Source: Candidatus Polarisedimenticolia bacterium (lineage in GTDB: Bacteria; Acidobacteriota; Polarisedimenticolia; Gp22-AA2; AA152). Taken from it: a stretch of DNA of 64,000 nt. The stretch lies in the NCBI GenBank assembly GCA_036004685.1, contig DASYRE010000036.1, forward strand, positions 1-64,000, written 5' to 3'. The stretch's first letter is position 1. Every line of letters begins with the position of its first letter. A program made the translations under genes and the position numbers. This document shows positions 27,201-34,741 of the stretch, piece after piece. Below the pieces are notes generated by a model. That model saw only the letters and a program-made list of their open reading frames with translations, made no database searches and was not told the origin of the DNA.

Positions 27201-28381
27201 CCTGGGAATCCTCTCTGGCCGAGGAACCGGTGATCGCGTTGCGCGCGCCCCTGACGGACGCTTGGGCCGAGGTCTGGCGGGTGGCGGTCGGCGCCACCTG
27301 GCATGCCGAGGCGGAAGGGATCCCGATCGTGCACCGGTTCCAGGCTGCTCCGGCGCGGATTCGCGAATGGCATCCTTGGCCCGGAGAAACGGTCACCTTG
27401 CATATCTCCCGCCCTGCCGGCGTGCCGGGAAGGACTCTCACGATCGATCGGACCGACCTGCGGCTTTCTCCCGGCCTGAGGGCCACCGACGCGACCTTGG
27501 ACTTCTCCTTTCGCAGCAGCCGCGGCGGTCAGCACGCCATCACTCTTCCGCAAGGATCGGAGCTCCAGTCGGTAAGCCTCGACGGCGCCGCCCAGCCGCT
27601 CCGGCTCGAGGGACGCCGGCTCACGGTGCCGATCGCCCCCGGCGCCCAAAAGGCGACGGTCGTGTGGCGCGAGCCGCACGGCATCCGGGCGTTTTTCCGG
27701 ACCTCGACCGTCGACCTGGGAGAAGCGAGCGTCAACAGCGGCATCCAGGTCGAAATGCCCGCGAATCGGTGGACGCTCTTCGTGGGCGGGCCTCGTCTGG
27801 GGCCGGCGGTGATCTTTTGGGGATTTCTCGCGGTCAGCCTGATCGTCTCGCTCCTGCTGGGGCGATCGCGCCTCACCCCTCTTCGTTGGCATCATTGGTT
27901 CCTGCTGAGCCTCGGCCTGACCCAGGCGCCCTTGCCGGTCTCCCTGCTGGTGGCCATCTGGCTGTTCGCTCTCGGCCTCCGGAAGATGCGCGGCGGGGCG
28001 GCGCGCGCCGAATGGTTCGACCTCATCCAGGTTGCTCTGGCCGGACTCACCCTCGTCGCCCTGGCGGGCCTCTTCTGGTCGATCCAGCGGGGGCTTCTCG
28101 GGGCGCCGGAGATGCAAATCACCGGGAATGGATCGACCGGCACGGTACTCCGCTGGTACCAGGATCATTCCGCCGGTCTTCTGGCGCGCCCGTGGGTCTT
28201 CTCCGTGCCGCTCCTCTTGTATCGATTGGCGATGCTGCTGTGGTCGCTGTGGCTCTCGGTCGCGCTGCTCGGGTGGCTGAGGTGGGGCTGGGAATGCTAC
28301 AGCGAAGGAGGCGTTTGGAAGCGGATTCGCCCGGTGAAACGCGCTTCGCCGCCCCTCATGAACAGCCCCCCTTCCGCCTAG
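24284..28381 (+). CDS. 1365-aa membrane protein with two lumenal beta-rich halves, unknown function
   Basis: ATG 24284 has GGGAGG just upstream and a signal-like start (MKRLALSILLVLCSCDA); the in-frame ATG at 24206 is not supported. After a large exported region (about residues 30-465) there is a cluster of hydrophobic helices (about 470-570), a Ser/Glu-rich linker, another pair (about 705-755), a second exported region (about 760-1180) and a final helix set (about 1180-1345). The two exported regions are similar: each has a LDLGERSGRF- or LRLEAVGSDLRL-like strand, then SIRLPKGRHTV against VGPGAHQVVLEG, and a following beta-rich domain. This suggests internal duplication. I recognise no enzyme motif. 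It stands alone, and the adjacent genes do not explain it. Confidence 0.75.
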   Translation: MKRLALSILLVLCSCDAALGRPSSRDTTPEPLRPWIDWTLYGHEAERCPFFQGKKDSRQCVWPARLTLDLGERSGRFNQEWLAQAEGWVGLPGDGDTWPLDVRLDGRGAPVVGRDGVPSIRLPKGRHTVSGAFEWDAPPPLLPVPAGTGLLRLMLRGRPVRFPARDEQGRVWLEKKAGGAEAESRLEIVVLRHLLDDVPLMLTTRVELAVSGQSREELLGRALPEGFVPLSISGPLPARLEGDGRLRVQVRPGRFVLQIVARRAGRADTVTRPEPGGPWDDQEVWVFAARPDLRVATVEGVPGIDPQQTALPDEWKQLPAFLVKAGDRLSLVEKRRGDPDPAPDQLALQRIWWLDFDGRGGTVHDTMEGSLSRAWRLEMQAPAVLGRVAIDGQDQFITRLGDRAPAGVEVRQGNLHLEADARYPTKMTVLPAVGWAQDFREVSGVLHLGPGWRLFHASGVDDVSPTWISSWTLLDIFLVLILVVSAGRLWGVPAAGLTLIALGLTWIEPGAPRWTWVAVLASVALVRIFPEGKFRSALRVLLGIAVVCLILVAIPFTIGQVRGAIYPALEEPYAWMASYQRAGLPEAPQVAPAPTRGNVEEESKKEVDEAEEAGGVASGMLGSASSYGQRDREGRVGKEGYSNLLYHDPRTTVQTGPGLPAWSWREVHLRWRGPVERAQRLRLFLLPPAVGRVLAFLRVGFIFFLGLMMLGSREGGWSFLLRPGAARAAIGLLVLCLGSGAARAEIPSGEILESLRGRLLAKPDCYPECASSPRLRLEAVGSDLRLRLEILSAAETAVPLPGDSAEWPERVLLDGAAAPGLLRDAEGRLWMPVGPGAHQVVLEGPLPDRDTFEIPLPLRPHQVTARTEGWRLVGLQGGGRSEGTLQLVRQRTTERAARALESKSLPPFVRVERELELGLRWQARTRVARLGPGGSAIVLEIPLLPGESVTTADVRVKDASALVSLSPNTAEVAWESSLAEEPVIALRAPLTDAWAEVWRVAVGATWHAEAEGIPIVHRFQAAPARIREWHPWPGETVTLHISRPAGVPGRTLTIDRTDLRLSPGLRATDATLDFSFRSSRGGQHAITLPQGSELQSVSLDGAAQPLRLEGRRLTVPIAPGAQKATVVWREPHGIRAFFRTSTVDLGEASVNSGIQVEMPANRWTLFVGGPRLGPAVIFWGFLAVSLIVSLLLGRSRLTPLRWHHWFLLSLGLTQAPLPVSLLVAIWLFALGLRKMRGGAARAEWFDLIQVALAGLTLVALAGLFWSIQRGLLGAPEMQITGNGSTGTVLRWYQDHSAGLLARPWVFSVPLLLYRLAMLLWSLWLSVALLGWLRWGWECYSEGGVWKRIRPVKRASPPLMNSPPSA

Positions 28382-28537
28382 CCACCTGCGGAAGTCGATC
28401 GCAGGGTCGAAAGCTCTTCGGCAGCGCGCCGGCAAACGGCCCGGCGATTTCGGGGTGCCGCGCGCCGGCGGCGGGGCTGGACGGCGCGGTCAGGAGCGGG
28501 GACCATCGAGCCCGGGATTCTCAGGGAGGACTCTAAG

Positions 28538-29104
28538 ATGACTTGGATCAAGACCGTGCCGCTCTCCGAGGCGTCGGAGACTCTGCGCCGCGCCCTGGAC
28601 GCGCAGCGCGAGCTTTACCCATTGGAGTACGCCGAGCCCGTCCAGCCGACGGACGACGGAGTCTCGGGAATCGTGGCGTCCCACAGCCTGATCCCCGAGG
28701 CGCTTTACCATGCCTTCGCGACCTTCGGGGTCCTGATGTCTCCGGACCTGCCGCTGAGCCGCCGGCGGCACGAGATGATCACGACGCGCGTGTCGATCCT
28801 GAACCGCTGCCACTATTGAATCACCTCCCACGCAGAGTTCCTGCGTCGCGTGACCTTGGATGACGCGCTCGTCCAGGCTCTTCAGTTCGACTACGAGCAC
28901 GCGCCCATCAGCGCAGCGGATCGAGCGATGCTGGACTACGTCGGCAAGCTGACCACGGATGCCACGACCATCGGCCCGGCGGACCACGAGCGGCTTCGCG
29001 ATCACGGATTCGACGATCGGGCGATCCTGCAGATCACCCTCATCGCCTCCTGGTTCAACTACATCAATCGGGTGGCCGACGCGTTGGGAGTCGGCCGGAG
29101 CTGA
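28538..29104 (+). CDS. AhpD-like peroxidase-related selenoprotein (CxxU), in-frame TGA at codon 94
   Basis: The reading frame from ATG 28538 is broken only by TGA 28817-28819 and then continues in the same phase to TGA 29102. The whole 188-aa product fits the carboxymuconolactone-decarboxylase/AhpD peroxidase-related family: an N-terminal helical half ending [18 protein letters not shown], then C91-H92-Y93-[TGA][10 protein letters not shown], then a C-terminal half ending [11 protein letters not shown]. In the family this site is the redox CxxC motif followed by xxSH, so the TGA stands exactly at the second Cys. Replacement of Cys by selenocysteine at this site is known for AhpD-like proteins. 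A 6-bp hairpin sits 10 bases after the TGA. A sequencing error or a decayed gene remains possible but explains the exact site less well. Confidence 0.85.
28830..28846 (+). promoter_or_regulatory. Candidate bacterial SECIS hairpin
   Basis: ACGCAG pairs perfectly with CTGCGT around the five-base loop AGTTC. The loop begins 16 bases after the TGA codon, within the 16-37 base range reported for bacterial SECIS elements, and it contains the expected G-U. Six base pairs is short but sufficient for such elements. The hairpin lies inside the coding frame, as bacterial SECIS elements do. Confidence 0.6.
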
Positions 29105-29379
29105 GCGGCCTTCCGAGAACCGATTTCGCGACGTCGTTTCCCCGCCTCGTCTCGGACTCAGAGCTTTCCCGACCTGGGTTTCGGTAGTGGCCCGACCGTC
29201 CGCCGCGTCTGGTATGCCGCGCTGGCGACCATGGGTTTGCGCCGGAGCGAGGTGGGCGGCTTCGGTTCCCCCGTGCCCTCGGAGAGTCATCGCGGGGGAT
29301 ACTTCGGGTGATCGCCTCACGCAATGCTTTTCCGAAGCACGGCCACCACATGGAGGCGCGATCCTGGCGACGAATCGGC

Positions 29380-29877
29380 TCAGTCCTCCGCCAGCTTTCC
29401 GGTCGAATAGTCTCCCAGCTCGAGCTGGGCGAAGAAGCCGTATCCGGGCTTGAGCGGCTCATCGAGCGTCAGGGAGTCCTCGGCGACGACCCGACCGTTC
29501 ACGCGAATGGCGACGCGAACCTTGGATCCTACTTTGGGATTCTCAATGCTCACTTCCACGGTGCCGCCGACGTGCTGCGGTACCTCGATGGCGAAGGTGC
29601 GCGTTCCGGCATCGATCCTTTCCCAGGACTCCAGAAACTTGTGGTTGGGATCGTTCACTTGAAGATCGGTCTCGAAGCTGGCCGACACTCTCGCCGGCTC
29701 GCTGGCTTCCGCTTCCAAGACGACGGTTCCCCCGCCTCCGTCCCAGACTTTGGTTGGAATGTGCGACAGCGACTCGGCGGAAGCCTTGCCCTCGAACCAG
29801 CCGCGGACCGTCCACCATCCCAGCATCACGACGACTCCGAGCACGGTCATCACGCTCTTCTTCAGCAACCGCTCCAT
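29380..29877 (-). CDS. Membrane-anchored exported beta-rich protein, unknown function
   Basis: ATG 29877 has GGGAGGAG six bases upstream; an in-frame ATG at 29895 overlaps that binding site. The 165-aa product has one N-terminal helix (VMTVLGVVVMLGWWTV) and then a soluble domain. The sequence has a strongly alternating pattern, with TVVLEAEASEPARVSASF, GTVEVSIENPKVGSKVRV and VNGRVVAEDSL, which suggests a single immunoglobulin-like beta domain outside the membrane. No catalytic residues stand out. It is encoded alone between the selenoprotein gene and a promoter region. Confidence 0.65.
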   Translation of the reverse strand: MERLLKKSVMTVLGVVVMLGWWTVRGWFEGKASAESLSHIPTKVWDGGGGTVVLEAEASEPARVSASFETDLQVNDPNHKFLESWERIDAGTRTFAIEVPQHVGGTVEVSIENPKVGSKVRVAIRVNGRVVAEDSLTLDEPLKPGYGFFAQLELGDYSTGKLAED

Positions 29878-30205
29878 CGTGGCTCCTCCCCGCATGGTCG
29901 TCGGGAATGACGACGGCTCATGACTTCGCCGGCCGCACCCAATGTCGTCCCTGGGTTCCCTTGGATCAAGCGTCGAGCGAGCTAAAAACGCACGGATTGC
30001 TCCGAAAAGAATCAGCCGCGTTCCGGCCAGTCAACCATTTGACACATACCGCGAACCGCTGGCGCTTAATGAGTTCCCTGCTCTCGGGAAAAAGCCTCGC
30101 GGGTACACTTTCTCTTTCAATGTCAGGAAAGAGGGATCGATCTTTTGCCTGGATGGAATTGTCATTGTATAAGGTCATCAGCCCGGCATTCTTTATGGAG
30201 GTCCT
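29878..30205. other. Intergenic promoter region, visibly A/T-richer
   Basis: No gene is supported. The right part holds a sigma-70-like promoter for the protein at 30206 and its GGAGG ribosome binding site; the left part is the upstream region of the minus-strand gene at 29877. Confidence 0.5.
30145..30173 (+). promoter_or_regulatory. Sigma-70-like promoter for the gene at 30206
   Basis: TTGCCT (30145-30150) and TATAAG (30168-30173) are separated by 17 bases, a near-consensus arrangement. A start site about 30180 would give a leader of roughly 26 bases with GGAGG in front of ATG 30206. Confidence 0.5.
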
Positions 30206-30877
30206 ATGAAACATCGTGCACTTCTCGTACCCGCGGCCCTTGTCCTGGTGTTGCTGGCGACGCCCCTGTTCGCGGCGGCGCCGGAGCAAACCGGCAAGGA
30301 GAACGCCGCGGCGCGCATCGCCGAAGCCACGGCGGCGCAAACTCAAATCTTGACCGATCTGCTTTCCAAGCTGCCCGCCCAGTCCCTTCCCGCCGTGCAG
30401 GACGCCATCCTCGCTTCGCAGCACGGGCGCGAGACCGCTCTGGCGGCGATTGCCAAGAGTGACAATGACGGTGCGGAGTCCGCTTCCCAGAAAGCCGGCA
30501 ACGGAAAGGCTCAACTAGAGGATGCCCCCCCGAGTCCGACGACCGGCCTGACCCACGCCCGCGAGACCCTGGCGGCGTCTTTCGAGAAGAGCGTCGCGAC
30601 CCTTCAGGATCTGCTCGGCAAGGTCCCGGAACAGGCGATGACTCACGTCGAGTCGGCGATCACCAAGATGCAGGCGCAGCGGGCGCTGGCCCTTCAAAAG
30701 CTCGACGGGCTGATCGCTGGAGCCAAGCCGGGTCACGAGACCATAAACCGGCCCGATCACCCCGACCGGCCGCAAAAGCCGGAGCGACCCGAGAAGGCCG
30801 AGCGACCCGAAGTCCCGGATCGCCCGCAGCTGCCCGAACGGGCGGAAAAGCCGGATCATCCTACGGGAAAGCCGTAG
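30206..30877 (+). CDS. Exported protein with two helical repeats and a charged Pro-rich tail
   Basis: This 223-aa protein has a signal peptide cut near LFAAAPEQ. Two similar helical units follow: LTDLLSKLPAQSLPAVQDAI (about 48-80) and LQDLLGKVPEQAMTHVESAI (about 131-165). Each is followed by a Q/A-rich helix, as in DUF5667-like exported proteins. The last 45 residues are a low-complexity tail of RPEKPERPEKAERPE type with alternating Pro, Arg, Glu and Lys, which probably stays extended. A separate promoter precedes it. No enzyme motif is present. Confidence 0.75.
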   Translation: MKHRALLVPAALVLVLLATPLFAAAPEQTGKENAAARIAEATAAQTQILTDLLSKLPAQSLPAVQDAILASQHGRETALAAIAKSDNDGAESASQKAGNGKAQLEDAPPSPTTGLTHARETLAASFEKSVATLQDLLGKVPEQAMTHVESAITKMQAQRALALQKLDGLIAGAKPGHETINRPDHPDRPQKPERPEKAERPEVPDRPQLPERAEKPDHPTGKP

Positions 30878-30919
30878 AGTCGGAGGACCCTCGTTCGAGT
30901 CCTCGCGAGCCGCGCTTCG

Positions 30920-31735
30920 TTGCTCAGAACGACCGGGAGAAGGAGGCTTGTCCTCCTTCTCCCATTTCTATGGTTCGCTCCCCCGGCGCGGGCGGAGGTG
31001 GTGGCCGACTTCCGGGTTCTTCCCGCCTATTTCTCCGGAGACTTCGGCAGCGGCATCGAGACCCGCATCTCCTACCTGCCCCTGATCCTGACGACCCAAT
31101 CCCGGCGCAATGAGCTCAAGGTCACCGTGCCGTTCCTGTCCATCCAGACCGATCAGCCGGTCACCTTCGCCGGCGGCGAAGTCATCCCCTCGGGAGGAGG
31201 GGGCCGGCAGACCGAAACCGGCCTGGGGGACGTCGTGATCCAGGACGACTTCTACTTCAAGGAAGGAGGCGGCCGTTCTCCCTGGCTCTTTGCCGGGCTG
31301 CGGATCAAGCTGCCGACCGGGAGCGAGGAAACCGGACTAGGGACGGGGAAGACCGACTACGGTCCCGGAGGCGGGATCATCCAGCCCCTGGGAAGCCGGT
31401 GGAGCTTGCTGGGAGAGATCCGCTACGTGGTTCGCGGCGATCCGCCGGCAGTCGATTATCGGAACACCCTCTGGCTCAGCGCCGGCACCCAGTGGCGGAT
31501 GGGCGAATCTTCCTGGCTCAACCTCTTCTACGATCGGGGGGAGTCGGTGATCGAGGGGCGCGCCGCCCTTGAGGATGTGAGCCTGGGCTACGACCGTCAG
31601 CTCTCACCGGTCACCCGGCTCCGGACGGCTTTCTTCGCGGGTCTTTCCGAAACCGCCGAAGACTACGGGCTTTCCGTCGGTTTCTCCTTCCGCTCCGCGC
31701 CCCGTTCTCACACCGAATCGCCTTCTTCTTCCTGA
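30920..31735 (+). CDS. Outer-membrane beta-barrel protein, porin/transporter-like
   Basis: This 271-aa protein begins with TTG 30920, the only start in frame after the previous gene. A signal peptide (RLVLLLPFLWFAPPARAE) is followed by about 240 residues of alternating strands with repeated Gly and aromatic residues: LPLILTTQSRRNELKVTVPF, GLGDVVIQDDFYF, FAGLRIKLPTGSEETGLG. The last strand reads YGLSVGFSF, a typical C-terminal barrel signature, and is followed by a short Ser-rich tail. It resembles the barrels annotated as transporter or phenol-degradation MetA-like, but no substrate can be given. Confidence 0.75.
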   Translation: MLRTTGRRRLVLLLPFLWFAPPARAEVVADFRVLPAYFSGDFGSGIETRISYLPLILTTQSRRNELKVTVPFLSIQTDQPVTFAGGEVIPSGGGGRQTETGLGDVVIQDDFYFKEGGGRSPWLFAGLRIKLPTGSEETGLGTGKTDYGPGGGIIQPLGSRWSLLGEIRYVVRGDPPAVDYRNTLWLSAGTQWRMGESSWLNLFYDRGESVIEGRAALEDVSLGYDRQLSPVTRLRTAFFAGLSETAEDYGLSVGFSFRSAPRSHTESPSSS

Positions 31736-31755
31736 AGATCCCGCGAGCCCAGCGA

Positions 31756-31861
31756 TTGGCGGCCGTGGACGAGGGCTTCGACCAGGACGGCGATGGCGTG
31801 TCGACCTGCGAGGGCGATTGCAACGACGAAGACGCCGACGCGTGGGCTGTAAATCGAGGTG
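31756..31861 (+). pseudogene. Remnant with a MopE-like metal-binding motif
   Basis: A plus-strand fragment encodes FDQDGDGVSTCEGDCNDEDA, matching the Asp-rich calcium/metal-binding motif (DxDGDG...CxGDCND) found in tandem in many exported proteins. It has no signal peptide and no partner repeats, and the frame degrades into an unrelated tail over the end of the convergent kinase gene. It is best seen as a leftover of a larger gene. A complete copy of the same motif type occurs in the C-terminal tail of the S1 protease at 49366-51051. Confidence 0.55.
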
Positions 31862-31909
31862 CCCGGCCTCACCGTCAGCGCCCCTCCCGTCGCGGACCTT
31901 CTCTCGCGC

Positions 31910-34624
31910 CTATCCCAACGCCGCGCCGGGCTCGGCGATTTCGTCGCTGAACAACGTCCGTCGGCCTACGGCGACGCGGAAGCCCCACACGGCGATTCCC
32001 AGGACGATCAGCAGGACCAAGAGCGTGACCTCGGAATACCATGCCGTCGGATCGACGGTCAAAGGCAGCTGGGTGAGAAGATCCTCCACGCAGCCTCCCA
32101 GCACCACCGCGAGGAGTCCCCATCGGAAGAACACGATCCAGAACAGGGCGATCCCGGTCGTGAAGCCGATGAGGAAGGGCCAGGGGTTGTCGGCACCCGG
32201 ATTGAAAAGAACGAGGGCGAGGGCGCTCATCGCGATGATCGCGAGAGGGGTCTTCCGGAGAAGCAGGCGCAGGACGAGGAACATCGTGATCCCGAAGAAC
32301 GTCACCTGCACGGTCCGAGTGGGAACGGCTACTACCGCCGTGAAAGCTTGGCGCAGGCCGCGGAGGGATTCGAGCGAAAAGAAGCCGGTCTCCAGGGGCG
32401 CTCCCGGGATGCCGAAAGCCAGATGGCTCCATTCGGAGCCCCGCCGAATGAGCGAAGACACCGTCCCGAAGACCGCCGCGATGAGAAGATCCCTGCCCAC
32501 CAGCGGATCCCTGAAGGCACCGCCGAGCAGGCGTATCCAGGAAACCAGCATGCGGGGCCAGAGTTTTCGAGCGTAGGGCTCCAGGGCGAGGTAAAAAAGA
32601 TAGGTCAGGCCGGCGTAGTAGAGTGCCCAGGCGAGGTGGCTCATGAAGACGAACACCTCGGCGTTGCCGGGCACGTGCTGGGCACCGGCGAGCCAGAGCA
32701 GGCGCGCCCCACCCATGCAGGAGGCCAGGCGCAGCGCGGTTCGGTGATCGCCCCGGCCGAGGCGGACGTTTCGGGAAGCGACGAGCGCGGCCCCCATCAG
32801 GGTCACGGCAAACCAGACGCTGCTCACCAGGCCGCGGGCGCGGGCCCAGAAGCTCAATTCCGGCGACCTGGACTCTTCCGGAGCACTCCACGGCGAGATG
32901 ATCCGAAAGGCGATCGGGCGCCCGCGGTACGAGGCGGCTTCGATCCGAATCTTCGTCTCCGGGGCCTCGGGATAGACTCCCTTCCAGGCGATGCGCCGAT
33001 CGGCGAAGGATCGCGGCGTCCAGATGGGCTGCACTTCGGTGAACGCTCTTGGATCCAGTGAGGCCGCCGCGAACAAGGGAGTCCAATTCGCATCCCCCGG
33101 CGGTTCGGTCGAGTCGCTCCTTTCGGGCGGCACCGCCGCGAAGGACATCAGTTTTCCGGCGGGGGTGAGCTCCACCTGGACCATCCCGGGAAGGGTCGAA
33201 GGTGGATCGACATTCCAATTACCGATGATCCCGGCCCCCAGTCTTAGCAGGGGACGCGGGCTCTGTCGATAACAGAAGAGCAGGCCGGGAGGACGGTCGC
33301 TCTTCAGGATCTCCCATGGGTCGGGCAAAGCGGGATGTCTTCGCAGGTAGGCCAGATAGTCGTCATCGGCGTGGAACTCGAAGAGGCTGTCCGCCGGCAC
33401 CTCCTTCCATCCCGCCAATTGGATGGCTTCTCTGGCCTTGTCGGTGAGAGCTTCCGGAGGCTTGCTCAGGATCGATCTGCGGACGAGGACCAGCCGGCCG
33501 GAAAGCGCGACGGCGAGCGCCAACGCAATGAGAACCACGGCGAGACAGGCGACGGCCGCGCCGGGCTCGAGACCCTCCGACGGCCCCGCCTCGGCGACGA
33601 GCAACGGGGAAGGAGTCTCGCCGGCAGCGATAGCGGCGGCCAGGGGATCGCCGCCGGGCAGGGCGGCGGCCACGCTCAAAGCGGAGCCGGGGCGGTTCTT
33701 GGGATCCACCTCGAGACATCGGAGGATGACGCGCTCGACGGCGGGATCGATGTCGTGCAAATGGCTCGAGGGGCTCGAAGGAGGGGTCGCGCGGCGGTGT
33801 CCGATTTCGGCGCGGCTCTTGCCCGCGAACGCCGGCTTCCCCGTGAACATCTCGTAAAGGACGAGGCCGAGGGCGTAGAGGTCGCTGCGCAGGGTGGCTG
33901 CCTTCCCGTCGAGCTGCTCGGGAGCCATGTACGCCGGAGTGCCGGCTCCGAGTTCGGTCCCCGGCGCGTCGGCCGCCGACGCGAGGCCAAAATCGGTGAT
34001 CTTGACTTGTCCCCTGCCGTCCAGCATGACGTTGGCAGGCTTCAGGTCGCGATGGAGGATCCCTCGATCGTGCGCTGCCGCCAGACCGGCGCAGATCTGA
34101 CGGGCGGCCTGGATCGCCTTGTCCTGCGGGAGCCGCCCGATCCGGCGCAGCAGCGACGCCAGGTCCTCTCCGTCGACGTATTCCATGGAGATGAAGTGAT
34201 GCCCCTCCGCCTCGCCCACGTCATGGACGCGGCACACGTGAGGATGGCTGACGCGCAGCGCCATCCGGACTTCGTTCAGGAACCTCCCGAGACGCCGCGG
34301 ATCTCCCTCCACCGCCTGCGGCAGGAACTTCAGCGCAACTCGCTGCCCGAGCTTAAGATCGTCGGCGCGATAGACTTCCCCCATGCCCCCCCGGCCCAGA
34401 AGGCCGACCACTCGATAGCGGCTGGCGAGTATGGTGCCGGGCGGGAAACGGGCCTCGAGCGGCTCGCCCGGCGAGGACTTCGCCGGCGAGCCCGCGCCCG
34501 ACTCGGCCCGGCGGACGACGGTTCGGGTCTCGTCCTGGACGTCGGAAGGCAGAGAGCTCCCGCACGTGCCGCAGAAGCGGTGGCCTGCGGGGACCTCGCC
34601 GGCGCACGAGGGGCAGCGGATCAT
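31910..34624 (-). CDS. Zinc-ribbon Ser/Thr protein kinase with membrane C-terminus
   Basis: This 904-aa protein starts with a zinc ribbon (CPSCAGEVPAGHRFCGTCG, residues 4-22), then a Pknd/PknB-type kinase domain (about 65-330) with GRGGMGEVYRADD, the ATP-binding Lys in ALKFL, the catalytic loop HRDLKPANVML, DFG in ITDFGLA, and APE in YMAPEQL. After a helix (about 360) comes an extracytoplasmic domain (about 380-600) and then seven or more helices to the end. All catalytic residues are intact. The C-terminal helix bundle has no motif I can name. Acidobacterial kinases with such large membrane ends are common and of unknown targets. It is divergent from the sigma-factor gene. Confidence 0.9.
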   Translation of the reverse strand: MIRCPSCAGEVPAGHRFCGTCGSSLPSDVQDETRTVVRRAESGAGSPAKSSPGEPLEARFPPGTILASRYRVVGLLGRGGMGEVYRADDLKLGQRVALKFLPQAVEGDPRRLGRFLNEVRMALRVSHPHVCRVHDVGEAEGHHFISMEYVDGEDLASLLRRIGRLPQDKAIQAARQICAGLAAAHDRGILHRDLKPANVMLDGRGQVKITDFGLASAADAPGTELGAGTPAYMAPEQLDGKAATLRSDLYALGLVLYEMFTGKPAFAGKSRAEIGHRRATPPSSPSSHLHDIDPAVERVILRCLEVDPKNRPGSALSVAAALPGGDPLAAAIAAGETPSPLLVAEAGPSEGLEPGAAVACLAVVLIALALAVALSGRLVLVRRSILSKPPEALTDKAREAIQLAGWKEVPADSLFEFHADDDYLAYLRRHPALPDPWEILKSDRPPGLLFCYRQSPRPLLRLGAGIIGNWNVDPPSTLPGMVQVELTPAGKLMSFAAVPPERSDSTEPPGDANWTPLFAAASLDPRAFTEVQPIWTPRSFADRRIAWKGVYPEAPETKIRIEAASYRGRPIAFRIISPWSAPEESRSPELSFWARARGLVSSVWFAVTLMGAALVASRNVRLGRGDHRTALRLASCMGGARLLWLAGAQHVPGNAEVFVFMSHLAWALYYAGLTYLFYLALEPYARKLWPRMLVSWIRLLGGAFRDPLVGRDLLIAAVFGTVSSLIRRGSEWSHLAFGIPGAPLETGFFSLESLRGLRQAFTAVVAVPTRTVQVTFFGITMFLVLRLLLRKTPLAIIAMSALALVLFNPGADNPWPFLIGFTTGIALFWIVFFRWGLLAVVLGGCVEDLLTQLPLTVDPTAWYSEVTLLVLLIVLGIAVWGFRVAVGRRTLFSDEIAEPGAALG

Positions 34625-34741
34625 GGCCTCAGCATGCCAGAAACGGCGGTTGATTTATAGTCACCGCGAACCATCGTGAGGGGAATCGAAGGATCGGCCG
34701 TGATCCATCGCTCTAACAGATGATGAGCTCCCGGAGGCGTC

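Noticed and set aside
25748-28435. 895-codon minus-strand open frame
   Set aside because: It is antisense to the 1365-aa membrane protein, with no signal, helix or motif of its own.
28850-29104. A separate 84-codon gene downstream of the TGA in the AhpD-like locus
   Set aside because: It is in phase with the upstream part and is the C-terminal half of one family domain, and it lacks a ribosome binding site. Read-through at the TGA explains it better.
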